DNA of 16,373 nt, taken from contig USHE01000018.1 of assembly GCA_900554385.1 (NCBI GenBank), positions 1-16,373 of the forward strand, read 5' to 3'. Shown here piece after piece: positions 1 through 6,435 of this stretch (its first letter is position 1; every line of letters begins with the position of its first letter). The stretch is from an uncultured bacterium (GTDB lineage: Bacteria; Cyanobacteriota; Vampirovibrionia; Gastranaerophilales; Gastranaerophilaceae). The position numbers and the translations under genes were made by a program. The notes beneath the pieces are model-generated. The model was not told where the DNA came from. It saw only the letters and a program-made list of their open reading frames with translations, and made no database searches.

Positions 1-419
1 TAGCGCATATACATTCTCGCCAACACTCCGGCAAAAATATTTGCTTCATCGCCGCCTGCACCTCCGCGGATTTCCAGCATAATATCTTTATCATCCATAG
101 GGTCGCGAGGAAGCAGCAATACTTTCATTCTTTCTTCGTATTCTGGAATTTTTGCTTCATTTTCTTCTATTTCGGCTTTTATCAAAGCTTTCATTTCGTC
201 ATCGTTCTCTGAATGAAGCATTTCTTTTGCATCAGAAATTGCATCGGTCGCTTTCTTCCAATCATAATATAAAGCGACTGTTTCTTCCATTGATTTTCTC
301 TGTTTTGATAAGTCACGGAATTTGTTGTAATCCTGAATTACTGCAGGGTCTGAGAGTGTTTCGCCCAGTTCAATGTATCTCTTTTCTATTTGTAATATTT
401 TGTCTAACATATCTTTCAT
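1..419 (-). CDS. prfA: Peptide chain release factor 1, N-terminal part (cut by window edge)
   Basis: Release factor 1 reads UAA and UAG in the ribosomal A site and triggers hydrolysis of peptidyl-tRNA. Reading the minus strand from ATG at 419-417 gives MKDMLDKILQIEKRY, then an alpha-helical domain, then LLLPRDPMDDKDIMLEIRGG and AGGDEANIFAG. The last stretch matches the conserved RF1 EVRAGTGGDEAALFAGDL region. The codon-recognition loop and the catalytic GGQ motif lie beyond position 1. About 139 codons are present of a usual 355-360. A second in-frame ATG at 410-408 (MLDKIL) is an equally plausible start. A consensus-like promoter places transcription start at or next to the first ATG, so a leaderless message is possible. 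It diverges from the ZIP transporter gene at 506. Family assignment is firm; the start codon is not. Confidence 0.93.
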   Translation of the reverse strand, partial: MKDMLDKILQIEKRYIELGETLSDPAVIQDYNKFRDLSKQRKSMEETVALYYDWKKATDAISDAKEMLHSENDDEMKALIKAEIEENEAKIPEYEERMKVLLLPRDPMDDKDIMLEIRGGAGGDEANIFAGVLARMYMR

Positions 420-425
420 ACCCTG

Positions 426-453
426 ATTATAGCAGGAACAAAAATTTTTTCAA
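426..453 (-). promoter_or_regulatory. Sigma-70-type promoter for prfA with extended -10
   Basis: On the minus strand TTGAAA (453-448) is followed after 16 nt by TATAAT (431-426), preceded by TG at the extended -10 position (434-433). Transcription would begin about seven bases further on, near 419, which is the A of the first prfA ATG. No good Shine-Dalgarno fits between promoter and ATG, so initiation is either leaderless at 419 or at the second ATG (410). Confidence 0.7.
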
Positions 454-478
454 ATAAGCTATATACAATTTTTATTTG

Positions 479-487
479 TGGTAAAAT
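479..487 (+). promoter_or_regulatory. Possible extended -10 element for the ZIP transporter gene
   Basis: TGGTAAAAT (TG at 479-480, TAAAAT 482-487) lies 18 bp before the transporter ATG and just upstream of the Shine-Dalgarno GGAGG (near 493-497). No convincing -35 hexamer is visible at the right distance, so the call rests on the extended -10 alone. The start of transcription would fall very close to the Shine-Dalgarno. Confidence 0.3.
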
Positions 488-505
488 TTTTGCGGAGGTT
501 TACTT

Positions 506-1297
506 ATGCCGCAGAATTATGGAATAGCTTTATTGATAACTTTTTTGGCAGGGCTTGCTACTGCAATCGGTGCGGGTATTGCCTTTATCGTAAAACGAGA
601 CAATATGAAAGCTCTTTCTATAGGGCTTGGGTTTTCTGCCGGAGTTATGATTTTTTTATCATTTGTGGATATCGTTCCTGCAGCCGCAGAAATGCTTAAG
701 TCTGTTTTTCCGCATAAGTACAATTGGATTGTTTATTTAAGTTTTATTATTGGGCTTATTATTGCAATCCTTATAGATTATTTTCTTCCTGATCACGTAG
801 ATGAGGACGAGTTATTGAACCCTGATATGCCTGCTAAACATAACCACATGATTAAACACGCAGGTCTTTTGACTGCCGTCGCAATTTGTGTTCATAACTT
901 CCCCGAAGGTATGGCAACTTTTATGACTTCTACGCAGGATTTAACTCTGGGGCTTTCTGTCGGGTTGGCGATTGCTATCCATAATATTCCGGAAGGAATT
1001 GCGGTTGCTCTGCCGGTTTATCAGGCTACAGGGAAAAGAAGATATGCGATGCTTTATGCGGCTTTGTCCGGCGTTTCCGAACCGATTGGAGCTGTTATAG
1101 GTATGTTTTTGTTACAATTGTTCCTCCCGCAAATTATGGTCGGGGCATCTATGGCGGCTGTTGCCGGTATTATGATTTATATTTCATTCGATACGCTGCT
1201 ACCGCTGGCTAAAGAGTATGGAAATTGGCACTTGTCAATGATAGGTATTGTTTCAGGTATTCTGTTTATTTGGACAAGTCTGTTATTGATGCCGTAG
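506..1297 (+). CDS. zupT: ZIP-family divalent metal (zinc) transporter, ZupT-like
   Basis: This 263-residue protein is a ZIP-family (ZupT-type) carrier that would bring zinc and perhaps iron or manganese across the inner membrane. About eight hydrophobic segments are visible. The two signature metal-site helices are HNFPEG (residues about 130-135) and HNIPEG (about 159-164), with SEPIGA (about 191-196) in the next helix. A loop at about 97-118 rich in His, Asp and Glu (DHVDEDE, KHNHMIKH) is the typical metal-collecting cytoplasmic loop. Length matches E. coli ZupT (257 residues). The start has a good Shine-Dalgarno (GGAGG about nine bases upstream). The gene diverges from prfA and is followed 24 bp later by the radical SAM gene, with which it may be co-transcribed. 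It ends in TAG. Exact metal preference cannot be read from sequence. Confidence 0.92.
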   Translation: MPQNYGIALLITFLAGLATAIGAGIAFIVKRDNMKALSIGLGFSAGVMIFLSFVDIVPAAAEMLKSVFPHKYNWIVYLSFIIGLIIAILIDYFLPDHVDEDELLNPDMPAKHNHMIKHAGLLTAVAICVHNFPEGMATFMTSTQDLTLGLSVGLAIAIHNIPEGIAVALPVYQATGKRRYAMLYAALSGVSEPIGAVIGMFLLQLFLPQIMVGASMAAVAGIMIYISFDTLLPLAKEYGNWHLSMIGIVSGILFIWTSLLLMP

Positions 1298-1321
1298 ATT
1301 TTTGTTATGGAGTTTTTGAAA

Positions 1322-2389
1322 ATGAATTTATCAAATCTGTTCGATTTAGGAAGAAATCTTTATTCTATGCCTTCTTACCTGTCAAAATCAGGAAAAGCTT
1401 TAGTACCTTTGAGATACTTTTTTGAGTTGACGTATCGTTGCAACCTGCAATGTCCATATTGCTATGTCGGGGATGACAGAATGAAAGATGAATTAACAAC
1501 ACAGGAGTGGTTTAATATTATTGATCAAATCCCTTTTTATTCATTTGTAACTCTGGTTGGTGGAGAACCGTTAATCAGAAAAGATTTTATTGATATTCTA
1601 ATGAAAACTGCAAAAAAAACTATGGGAAAGCTTAATGTTGTTTCTAACGGGATTCTGATTAATGATGAAATTATTGATGCGTTTATAAAAAGCCGTATGA
1701 TGCTTTTGTCTGTTTCGCTTGACGGTTATGGCGAAAATCACGATAAAAATCGTGCAAAAGATGGTATTTGGGATAAAATTATGGATAATTTTGACAATAT
1801 GAATTCCCGTGAAAAACGCCCGATGATTGACATTAAAACGATTGTTCTTGAAAATAATCTTGATGACTTGGTCAAATTATATAAATTGTGCGATGAAATG
1901 AAATTTAATTTTCTTTCTATATCGTTTTTACGTAATAATAATTTGAAACAAAATTCAGTGTTATTTGACAGTTTTGTACCGGAATTCAACGAGAATTATC
2001 CGATAGAAAAATATTTTGATATGGAGCATTTTAAAGAGGTTTACAAAGAACTGGAAAGCCTTAGTGCTAAGTCAAAAGTTAAGATAAGATTTTCCCCAAA
2101 GTTTGAATATTCTAAAAATCCGCTTGCAAAAATTGAAGAATTTTTTAGTTATCCTGCGAATAAACCTGTTCAGGAAATTTATAAACCTTGTATGTATCCG
2201 TATTCTAATATGATGATTACTCCGGCGGGGGATGTTTATCCGTGTCTTTCTCAAAAAATCGGCAATGTGAAAGATATGAGTATTAAAGAGGTGTTTAATC
2301 TCCCTCATTACAGATGTTTTAGAAAAAACTTAAAAGCAACAAAGGTTTTCGGTGCCTGCCAGATGTGCTGCGAATTGTGCGTGAAATAG
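1322..2389 (+). CDS. Radical SAM/SPASM domain protein
   Basis: The N-terminal half is a radical SAM core with the CxxxCxxC cluster motif CNLQCPYC (residues about 40-47), which binds the 4Fe-4S cluster that cleaves S-adenosylmethionine. GGEP follows at about 80-83 and helps bind SAM. The C-terminal part has the SPASM-type pattern of extra cysteines: CMYPYSNMM, GDVYPC (Gx4C), a lone Cys (HYRCF) and a final CQMCCELC cluster, implying auxiliary Fe-S clusters. Such proteins modify peptides or act as anaerobic-type enzymes. No precursor peptide is recognisable next door, so the substrate is unknown. I chose ATG 1322 because GGAG (1309-1312) sits nine bases before it; an upstream in-frame ATG at 1307 lacks any Shine-Dalgarno. 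The stop codon (TAG, 2387-2389) directly abuts the stop of the convergent pilin gene. Confidence 0.88.
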   Translation: MNLSNLFDLGRNLYSMPSYLSKSGKALVPLRYFFELTYRCNLQCPYCYVGDDRMKDELTTQEWFNIIDQIPFYSFVTLVGGEPLIRKDFIDILMKTAKKTMGKLNVVSNGILINDEIIDAFIKSRMMLLSVSLDGYGENHDKNRAKDGIWDKIMDNFDNMNSREKRPMIDIKTIVLENNLDDLVKLYKLCDEMKFNFLSISFLRNNNLKQNSVLFDSFVPEFNENYPIEKYFDMEHFKEVYKELESLSAKSKVKIRFSPKFEYSKNPLAKIEEFFSYPANKPVQEIYKPCMYPYSNMMITPAGDVYPCLSQKIGNVKDMSIKEVFNLPHYRCFRKNLKATKVFGACQMCCELCVK

Positions 2390-3112
2390 TTACCATGGAT
2401 AATCGTTTTTAAATTCAAATCCGTCATACATCAAAAGACAGCTGCATGTTTGTGGATCTGTCTTACAGGCGGACACAAGGTCTTTTCTTTTCCCTGACAG
2501 CGAAACTGTTCCGCCGGTTTCAGATTTATGATTGTCGCAGGTTATATAATGAAAGTTTTTGTTTATATCCATTCTAAAGCTAAATATGTCCATTCCTAAT
2601 GTGTTTGGCTTTTTATATCCGTTTGTATCAAAACGGATGTGCAGTGTCATTGATGTTGTATTTCCCGTTTCGGAATTTACACCGCCACCTGTTATTGCTA
2701 TTATCATGCTGCCATCTCCAAATATGTAAAGTACATTTTGTTTTGTAAGATTTATTCCGCCGTAACATGCATTCGGTTTTTTGCAGAAGTTGTATTCTCC
2801 TGAACATTTAGCATTGCTGTTTCTGCAATTTTTTACAATTATCATATAATTCATTATATATTTATCAAACCAATTATATAGGGATGTAGAATCGTGATAT
2901 TTTAGTGTTTCATACCAGTATTGCGGTTCTCCGTTGTCTGCAATCGAACGCGTTATTGCCTGATTAATTGCTGAATTAAATTTTTTTAACCTTGCCGATT
3001 TGTCTTTCTTTTGTAATTTGTTCGTTAGTGAGGGCAGAGTCATAGCGGCTACAATTCCGATAATGCCAAGTGTAATCAGTGTTTCAGCAAGTGTGAAAGC
3101 TTTTATTTTCAT
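2390..3112 (-). CDS. Type IV pilin-like protein with prepilin leader
   Basis: The 240-residue protein begins MKIKA|FTLAETLITLGIIGI. This is a class III prepilin signal: a short positive leader, Ala at -1, Phe at +1, Glu at +5, then one long hydrophobic helix. Prepilin peptidase would cut after Ala5 and methylate Phe. The mature protein would join a type IV pilus or a pseudopilus (type II secretion-like). The C-terminal domain has several cysteine pairs (about CRNSNAKC, CKKPNAC, CSC) that could form disulfides. The start has a good Shine-Dalgarno (AAGGAAG). The gene stands alone, with no assembly ATPase or peptidase beside it, as is usual for orphan pilins in this lineage. Its upstream region shares the palindromic operator with the divergent XRE gene. 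Which filament it joins is not visible. Confidence 0.87.
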   Translation of the reverse strand: MKIKAFTLAETLITLGIIGIVAAMTLPSLTNKLQKKDKSARLKKFNSAINQAITRSIADNGEPQYWYETLKYHDSTSLYNWFDKYIMNYMIIVKNCRNSNAKCSGEYNFCKKPNACYGGINLTKQNVLYIFGDGSMIIAITGGGVNSETGNTTSMTLHIRFDTNGYKKPNTLGMDIFSFRMDINKNFHYITCDNHKSETGGTVSLSGKRKDLVSACKTDPQTCSCLLMYDGFEFKNDYPW

Positions 3113-3144
3113 AATTTCTTCCTTATTATAGTTAATAATATATT

Positions 3145-3172
3145 ACTATAGTAGTTATAAAACTACTATAGA
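3145..3172. promoter_or_regulatory. Palindromic operator between pilin and XRE regulator genes
   Basis: CTATAGTAGTT (3146-3156), a 4-base centre ATAA, and AACTACTATAG (3161-3171) form a perfect 11-bp inverted repeat. The same DNA can be read as two near-identical smaller palindromes, ACTATAGT (3145-3152) and ACTATAGA (3165-3172), exactly 20 bp apart, or about two helical turns. This is the geometry expected for two dimers of a small XRE-type regulator bound side by side. A minus-strand TATAAT (3130-3125) lies downstream, and the usual -35 position for the pilin falls on the operator, so binding could affect both divergent genes. It is not an RNA terminator, since no T-tract follows. The binding role is inferred. 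Confidence 0.65.
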
Positions 3173-3210
3173 GGATAGCAAGCTTATTGTCAATAATATA
3201 AGATTAGAAA

Positions 3211-3438
3211 ATGCAGAAGGATGATTTTCTTAAAGAGTTAGGATTTGCAATTAAAATGAAACGTATGCGGCAAAAAATTTCGCAGGAAAAACTTGCCGAA
3301 CTTGCAGATTGCAGTCTTTCGTATATTGGATTTGTCGAACGCGGAGAAAAAAGTATATCGCTTTATAACTTTTTAAAAGTCGCGAAAGCTTTGAATTTGG
3401 ATATCGGTGACTTTTTAAAATGTTTTTTGAACCCATGA
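3211..3438 (+). CDS. Small XRE-family helix-turn-helix regulator
   Basis: This 75-residue protein is a single Cro/CI-type (HTH_3) domain. LGFAIKMKRMRQKISQEKLA leads into ADCSLSYIGFVERGEKSISL, the canonical two helices plus the ERG turn, and then a hydrophobic helix ending in LNLDIGDFLKC. Size and shape resemble phage Cro-like repressors and the controller (C) proteins of restriction-modification systems; no methylase or nuclease lies nearby. It probably binds the palindrome at 3145-3172 and regulates itself and possibly the pilin gene. The Shine-Dalgarno is poor (only AGAAA before ATG). Whether it is the prophage repressor or a host gene at the junction cannot be settled. Its stop codon lies inside a small hairpin (CCCATG-AAAA-CATGGG, 3432-3447). 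Confidence 0.85.
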   Translation: MQKDDFLKELGFAIKMKRMRQKISQEKLAELADCSLSYIGFVERGEKSISLYNFLKVAKALNLDIGDFLKCFLNP

Positions 3439-3474
3439 AAACATGGGGATGTTTATATGGCGGTTGAAATGACG

Positions 3475-3504
3475 TCTTTTCTTATTTTTAAAATGCGTTA
3501 TACT
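3475..3504 (+). promoter_or_regulatory. Possible promoter for the zinc-ribbon protein gene
   Basis: TATACT (3499-3504) is a good -10 match. The hexamer 18 bp upstream is a weak TCTTTT (3475-3480), so activity would depend on the -10 or on a helper protein. Transcription would begin near 3511, immediately in front of the structured leader at 3511-3579. Confidence 0.4.
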
Positions 3505-3510
3505 GAATAT

Positions 3511-3579
3511 GTAATCGGTTAAGGCTCAAACCCTCGATGGTAAAGCTGTTTGCCGATAGCTACGCAGGGATGAGGTTTT
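3511..3579 (+). promoter_or_regulatory. Structured 5' leader that can trap the Shine-Dalgarno
   Basis: CTCA (3525-3528) pairs with TGAG (3571-3574), and CCCT (3531-3534) with AGGG (3566-3569). These enclose a perfect hairpin GGTAAA-GCTG-TTTGCC (3539-3554) plus an unpaired GATAGCTACGC stretch. TGAG is part of the only Shine-Dalgarno (GAGG) before the ATG at 3580, so the fold would hide it. A competing pairing exists: ATCGG (3514-3518) with CCGAT (3553-3557), which would break the hairpin. Alternative folds plus a masked ribosome site are what a riboswitch or protein-bound leader looks like. I compared it from memory with c-di-GMP, TPP, preQ1, fluoride and SAM types and it matches none convincingly. 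Confidence 0.45.
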
Positions 3580-3975
3580 ATGTGTATGGGGTATATACAT
3601 TGCTGCGGAGGGCTGCGTAAGACTAAGTCTTACAAACTCGTTCCGCGGGATAATTTTGTGCTGTCAGAATTAGATGTCTTAAAAAAATGTCCAGTGTGCG
3701 GGCATTTTGTTGTTCAGCTTACCAGAGTAAGTGATAAAGATGAAATTTCTACGGTGAGAAAAGTTAATGCCAAGGCCGAACGCTTTTTTAATTCTCTCAA
3801 AAAATTTATTCTTTATGAAGATGTTCAACAAAAAATGCCTCGTACCGGATATGGAAGATTCTATTTGAATTATAACGAATTTGGAGTGCGTAAAAGATGT
3901 TATTCAAATCTGAGTGCCTTGAAAATCGGGTTATATGAAAATAAAGACTTTAGTAATAATCTACAATCCTTTTAA
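3580..3975 (+). CDS. Small zinc-ribbon-like protein, function unknown
   Basis: This 131-residue protein has two cysteines near its start (IHCCGG, residues about 7-11) and a second knuckle KCPVCGH (about 36-42). Together they suggest a zinc ribbon. The rest is rich in basic and aromatic residues, including YGRFYLNYNEFGVRKRCYSN (about 91-110). I recall similar small proteins from gut phages but know no function. It could bind nucleic acid, but that is inference. The ATG at 3580 follows GAGG after only four bases; ATG 3586 (MGYIHCC) has better spacing and may be the true start. It is transcribed alone: a structured leader precedes it and a strong terminator (3995-4020) follows. That sets it apart from the late operon and suggests separate, possibly early or constitutive, expression. 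Confidence 0.7.
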   Translation: MCMGYIHCCGGLRKTKSYKLVPRDNFVLSELDVLKKCPVCGHFVVQLTRVSDKDEISTVRKVNAKAERFFNSLKKFILYEDVQQKMPRTGYGRFYLNYNEFGVRKRCYSNLSALKIGLYENKDFSNNLQSF

Positions 3976-3994
3976 ATTATCTTACTCTCTTAAC

Positions 3995-4020
3995 GGGATG
4001 AAATTGCTTCATCCCTTTTT
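3995..4020 (+). terminator. Intrinsic terminator after the zinc-ribbon protein gene
   Basis: A perfect 8-bp stem GGGATGAA (3995-4002) / TTCATCCC (4008-4015) with the 5-base loop ATTGC is followed at once by TTTTT (4016-4020) and ATT. This is a textbook Rho-independent terminator and separates the regulator/zinc-ribbon segment from the late operon starting at 4135. Confidence 0.9.
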
Positions 4021-4067
4021 ATTAATAAATATTTAAGAAGGAAATATTATTAAAAAAATAGCCATGT

Positions 4068-4108
4068 GGCGTTTATGCTTTATGTATTATTAAATTAATA
4101 AATACGCC
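4068..4108 (+). repeat. Imperfect inverted repeat upstream of the LuxR-type gene
   Basis: GGCGTTTAT (4068-4076) pairs with ATAAA-TA-CGCC (4098-4108), giving nine base pairs with a 2-base bulge around a 21-base AT-rich loop. It lies 27 bp before the late-operon start and may be an operator or leader hairpin. The rest of the gap 4021-4134 is AT-rich, with no clear promoter that I could pick out. Support is weak. Confidence 0.3.
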
Positions 4109-4134
4109 GGAAGGTATATAAAAGGGAAGATGAA

Positions 4135-4344
4135 ATGAAACTGACACCAAAGGAAACGGATGTTATAACTTTGGTTGCATCGGGTTACTCGGATAAAGAA
4201 ATTTGCGTAAAAATGGAGATTTCTTACAGTACTGTAAGAGATTATATTGATAAAATTGTTTTGAAAATGCAGGCAAGAAACAGAACCCATGCAGCTATTT
4301 TATATGCACAGAAAAACTCGCAATGGCTATGCAGTATCAGGTAA
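4135..4344 (+). CDS. Stand-alone LuxR/GerE-type HTH DNA-binding protein
   Basis: The 69-residue protein is almost exactly one GerE domain: LTPKETDVITLVASGYSDKE, then ICVKMEISYSTVRDYIDKI (scaffold and recognition helices), ending LKMQARNRTHAAILYA. The TVR-Y-DKI pattern corresponds to the usual TVk-H-ikI of LuxR proteins. There is no receiver or ligand domain, so like GerE it would act by DNA binding alone. A Shine-Dalgarno (AAGGGA) precedes the ATG at good spacing; the nearer ATG at 4130 runs into a stop after two codons. As the first gene of the phage late operon, 20 bp before the endolysin gene, it is a natural candidate for the late-gene regulator. That role is inferred from position. Confidence 0.85.
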   Translation: MKLTPKETDVITLVASGYSDKEICVKMEISYSTVRDYIDKIVLKMQARNRTHAAILYAQKNSQWLCSIR

Positions 4345-4363
4345 GTAAATTTTTTGGAGTGCT

Positions 4364-4861
4364 ATGAAAAGAATAATTATTCACTGGACAGCCGGATTAT
4401 ATTTCCCGACTGAGCTTGAAAAAAACTATTATCATTTTTTGATTGACAAAAATGGCAAAGTGTATGAGGGCAAATTTAAGCCCGAAAATAATTTAAGATG
4501 TGTTTCAGGTCATTATGCCGCGCATACGGGCGGAGGCAATACCGGTTCTATAGGTGTTTCTCTTTGCTCAATGTATGGTTATAAAAGTCCTAAAAGCTGC
4601 GGGAATTATCCTATTACAAAAAAGCAGTTTGAAGCGGCTATGGAGTTTTGTGCAAAATTGTCAATCAAATACGATATTCCAGTTAACCCTAATACTATTA
4701 TGACTCATTATGAGTTCGGGCTGAATCATCCTTCAACTTCCAGTGCCGGAAAAATTGATATTTCGTATATTCCACCTTATCCGTGGGTAGATAAGGCCGA
4801 TTCCGGCAAGTTTATCAGGTCAAAAATAAAATGGTACAGGCAAAAATTACAAGGAGAATAA
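4364..4861 (+). CDS. N-acetylmuramoyl-L-alanine amidase (endolysin, Amidase_2 fold)
   Basis: This enzyme would cut the amide bond between muramic acid and the stem peptide of peptidoglycan. The 165 residues span one Amidase_2/PGRP domain. Candidate zinc ligands are His7 (IIIHWTA), His115 (MTHYEFG) and Asp132 (GKIDIS); Lys130 matches the catalytic Lys of T7 lysozyme. YYHFLIDKNGKVYEG (about 22-36) and AAHTGGGNTGSIGVSL (about 52-67) are the family's core strands. Length is close to T7 lysozyme (151). There is no signal peptide, so export would need a holin; small membrane-associated candidates lie at 7422-7682 and 13536-13769. GGAG sits five bases before the ATG. It is followed 3 bp later by the tail hub gene. 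Assignment is firm. Confidence 0.93.
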   Translation: MKRIIIHWTAGLYFPTELEKNYYHFLIDKNGKVYEGKFKPENNLRCVSGHYAAHTGGGNTGSIGVSLCSMYGYKSPKSCGNYPITKKQFEAAMEFCAKLSIKYDIPVNPNTIMTHYEFGLNHPSTSSAGKIDISYIPPYPWVDKADSGKFIRSKIKWYRQKLQGE

Positions 4862-4864
4862 AAT

Positions 4865-6385
4865 ATGGAAATTTCCTACTATAATCTTTCCGGCGGGATT
4901 AATCAGGCTTTGACTAAGACTGAACTCGGCAGTGATACAAAAAAAATATACTGGACGGATTCTGAAAATATTGAAATTCTGCAAAATCGTGGAATTATTA
5001 AGCAGAAAGGAAATACCAAATTTTTAGAATTACCAGAGCAAGAGGCTGTTACCGGATTGGCTGAAATGAGGAGTGGTCGGTTTTTAAAGCTTGTTATTAC
5101 GACTCTTTCCGGAAAAATTTATGTTTATAATTATAGCAGCCAAAAGCTTGTTAAACTTGAAAAAACTATTACTGGGCAAAATCCTGTTTTTGCAAATTTT
5201 CTTGACGGTGTTCTTGTATCAAGTTCTTCAGATTCTCTATTTTACATAAAAAATAACGATAATAATGAGATTGTTGAGTGTAATCTGAAAGATGATAAAG
5301 AAAAACCTGTATATAGTGAAGTTTTAGCTGTTTATAACGGACGGGTCTGGGTTGCATCAGGAGCTGTGCTGTATTACTCGGCTCTTGGAACTTACGATGA
5401 TTTCTCAACACCTCAAGATGCAGGTTATATCAGAAACTTTCATACAAATACGGATTCTGTTACAGCCTTAAAGCCTTATAAAGAGTATCTTGCAATTTAT
5501 AAAAAAAGTGAAGTATACCTACTGACTGGTATGAATGAAAATGATTTTACAATTGTTCCATTCGCAAATAAAGGAGCATATTCTTCAAAGGGTATTGTTA
5601 ATGTCGAGAATAAACAATACTTCCTTAGTAACGGTATCTATGCTCTGGAACAGGTTGGAGAATTAAACCAAATTCAACTCGGTTCAGAAATTTCTAAAAA
5701 TATCAGGGAAGAATTTAAAAGTTTTAATGAAGTGAAAATGCCTGAAGCTTTAAGTTTGCATTACGAAACTAAAAGTCAGGTTTGGTATTTCTTTCCTTAT
5801 AGTGATGATAATTTCTTCCATGTTATCTGGATTAATGATTATTTGAATAAATCCTGGTATAAAAGAGTTGTTCCGCAGAATATTACCTGTGCGTGTTTGT
5901 TTAATGATTATATTTTGACTGCAGACGATAAGGGTAAAATTTATAGGGAAGATTATGGCAGTACCTTTGACGGTGTTCCGATAAATTTTTTGTGGAAATC
6001 TCCATTTCTTTCTTTAGGGGCAATACATCACAGAAAAATTATTGATGAATTTTATTTTATTTTGGATGAAGCCTATGATAACAAGTTCGATTTTTCTGTC
6101 TATAAGGATTATGACAGTGAATACTGCGATGATGCGGAAAAGATTTATTCTGTGCATTTTGAACATTTGATTTGGGCTGATGATGAGATGTCGGACAAGC
6201 TTCCATGCCACTGGGCTAAGGATGATGAAAATATTCCGATATGGCCTGTCAACAGAGATACCCTCGAAAAAGCGGAAATCTCAGAGTCGAATTATTCAGT
6301 CCAATTATGTATAAGCGGAACTGCTTCTGACGAATCGTGTGCGATTATCGGAATTCAGTTCCGTGAAATTTATAACGATGATTAA
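4865..6385 (+). CDS. Tail hub / head-completion protein, beta-rich (P22 gp10-like)
   Basis: The 506-residue protein opens MEISYYNLSGGINQALTKTE and then runs as repeated beta strands with motifs such as NGRVWVASGAVLYYSALGTY (about 158-177) and YKEYLAIYKKSEVYLLTG (about 205-222). This resembles the beta-propeller tail hub or stabilisation proteins of short-tailed phages (P22 gp10 class). Such proteins form a six-fold ring below the adaptor and carry the tailspikes or needle. I see no enzymatic motif. The gene has a strong Shine-Dalgarno (AAGGAG) and lies between the endolysin and capsid genes. The family name is by recognition of style, not by search; an alternative is a T7 gp12-like tail nozzle protein. 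No spike, fibre or needle gene accompanies it. Confidence 0.72.
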   Translation: MEISYYNLSGGINQALTKTELGSDTKKIYWTDSENIEILQNRGIIKQKGNTKFLELPEQEAVTGLAEMRSGRFLKLVITTLSGKIYVYNYSSQKLVKLEKTITGQNPVFANFLDGVLVSSSSDSLFYIKNNDNNEIVECNLKDDKEKPVYSEVLAVYNGRVWVASGAVLYYSALGTYDDFSTPQDAGYIRNFHTNTDSVTALKPYKEYLAIYKKSEVYLLTGMNENDFTIVPFANKGAYSSKGIVNVENKQYFLSNGIYALEQVGELNQIQLGSEISKNIREEFKSFNEVKMPEALSLHYETKSQVWYFFPYSDDNFFHVIWINDYLNKSWYKRVVPQNITCACLFNDYILTADDKGKIYREDYGSTFDGVPINFLWKSPFLSLGAIHHRKIIDEFYFILDEAYDNKFDFSVYKDYDSEYCDDAEKIYSVHFEHLIWADDEMSDKLPCHWAKDDENIPIWPVNRDTLEKAEISESNYSVQLCISGTASDESCAIIGIQFREIYNDD

Positions 6386-6435
6386 AGCACCACTTTGAAA
6401 ATATTTATATTAATTAACAAGAAAGGACAAAAATT

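Noticed and set aside
152..457. Plus-strand open frame across the prfA region.
   Set aside because: It is the reverse complement of release factor 1, has low-complexity Leu/Phe/Ser composition and no ribosome binding site.
3432..3447. Hairpin CCCATG-AAAA-CATGGG at the XRE stop codon as a terminator.
   Set aside because: No T-run follows, only GATGTTTATATGG; stem is six pairs. It may be a minor message-end structure.
3511..3579. Identification of the leader as a c-di-GMP (GEMM) or TPP riboswitch.
   Set aside because: Only short similarities (AAACC, CGCAGGGA); the order of conserved elements and the overall size do not fit either class.
4066..4092. Nine-codon mini-gene (MWRLCFMYY) after the terminator.
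   Set aside because: Too short, no Shine-Dalgarno at proper distance, no sign of coding bias.
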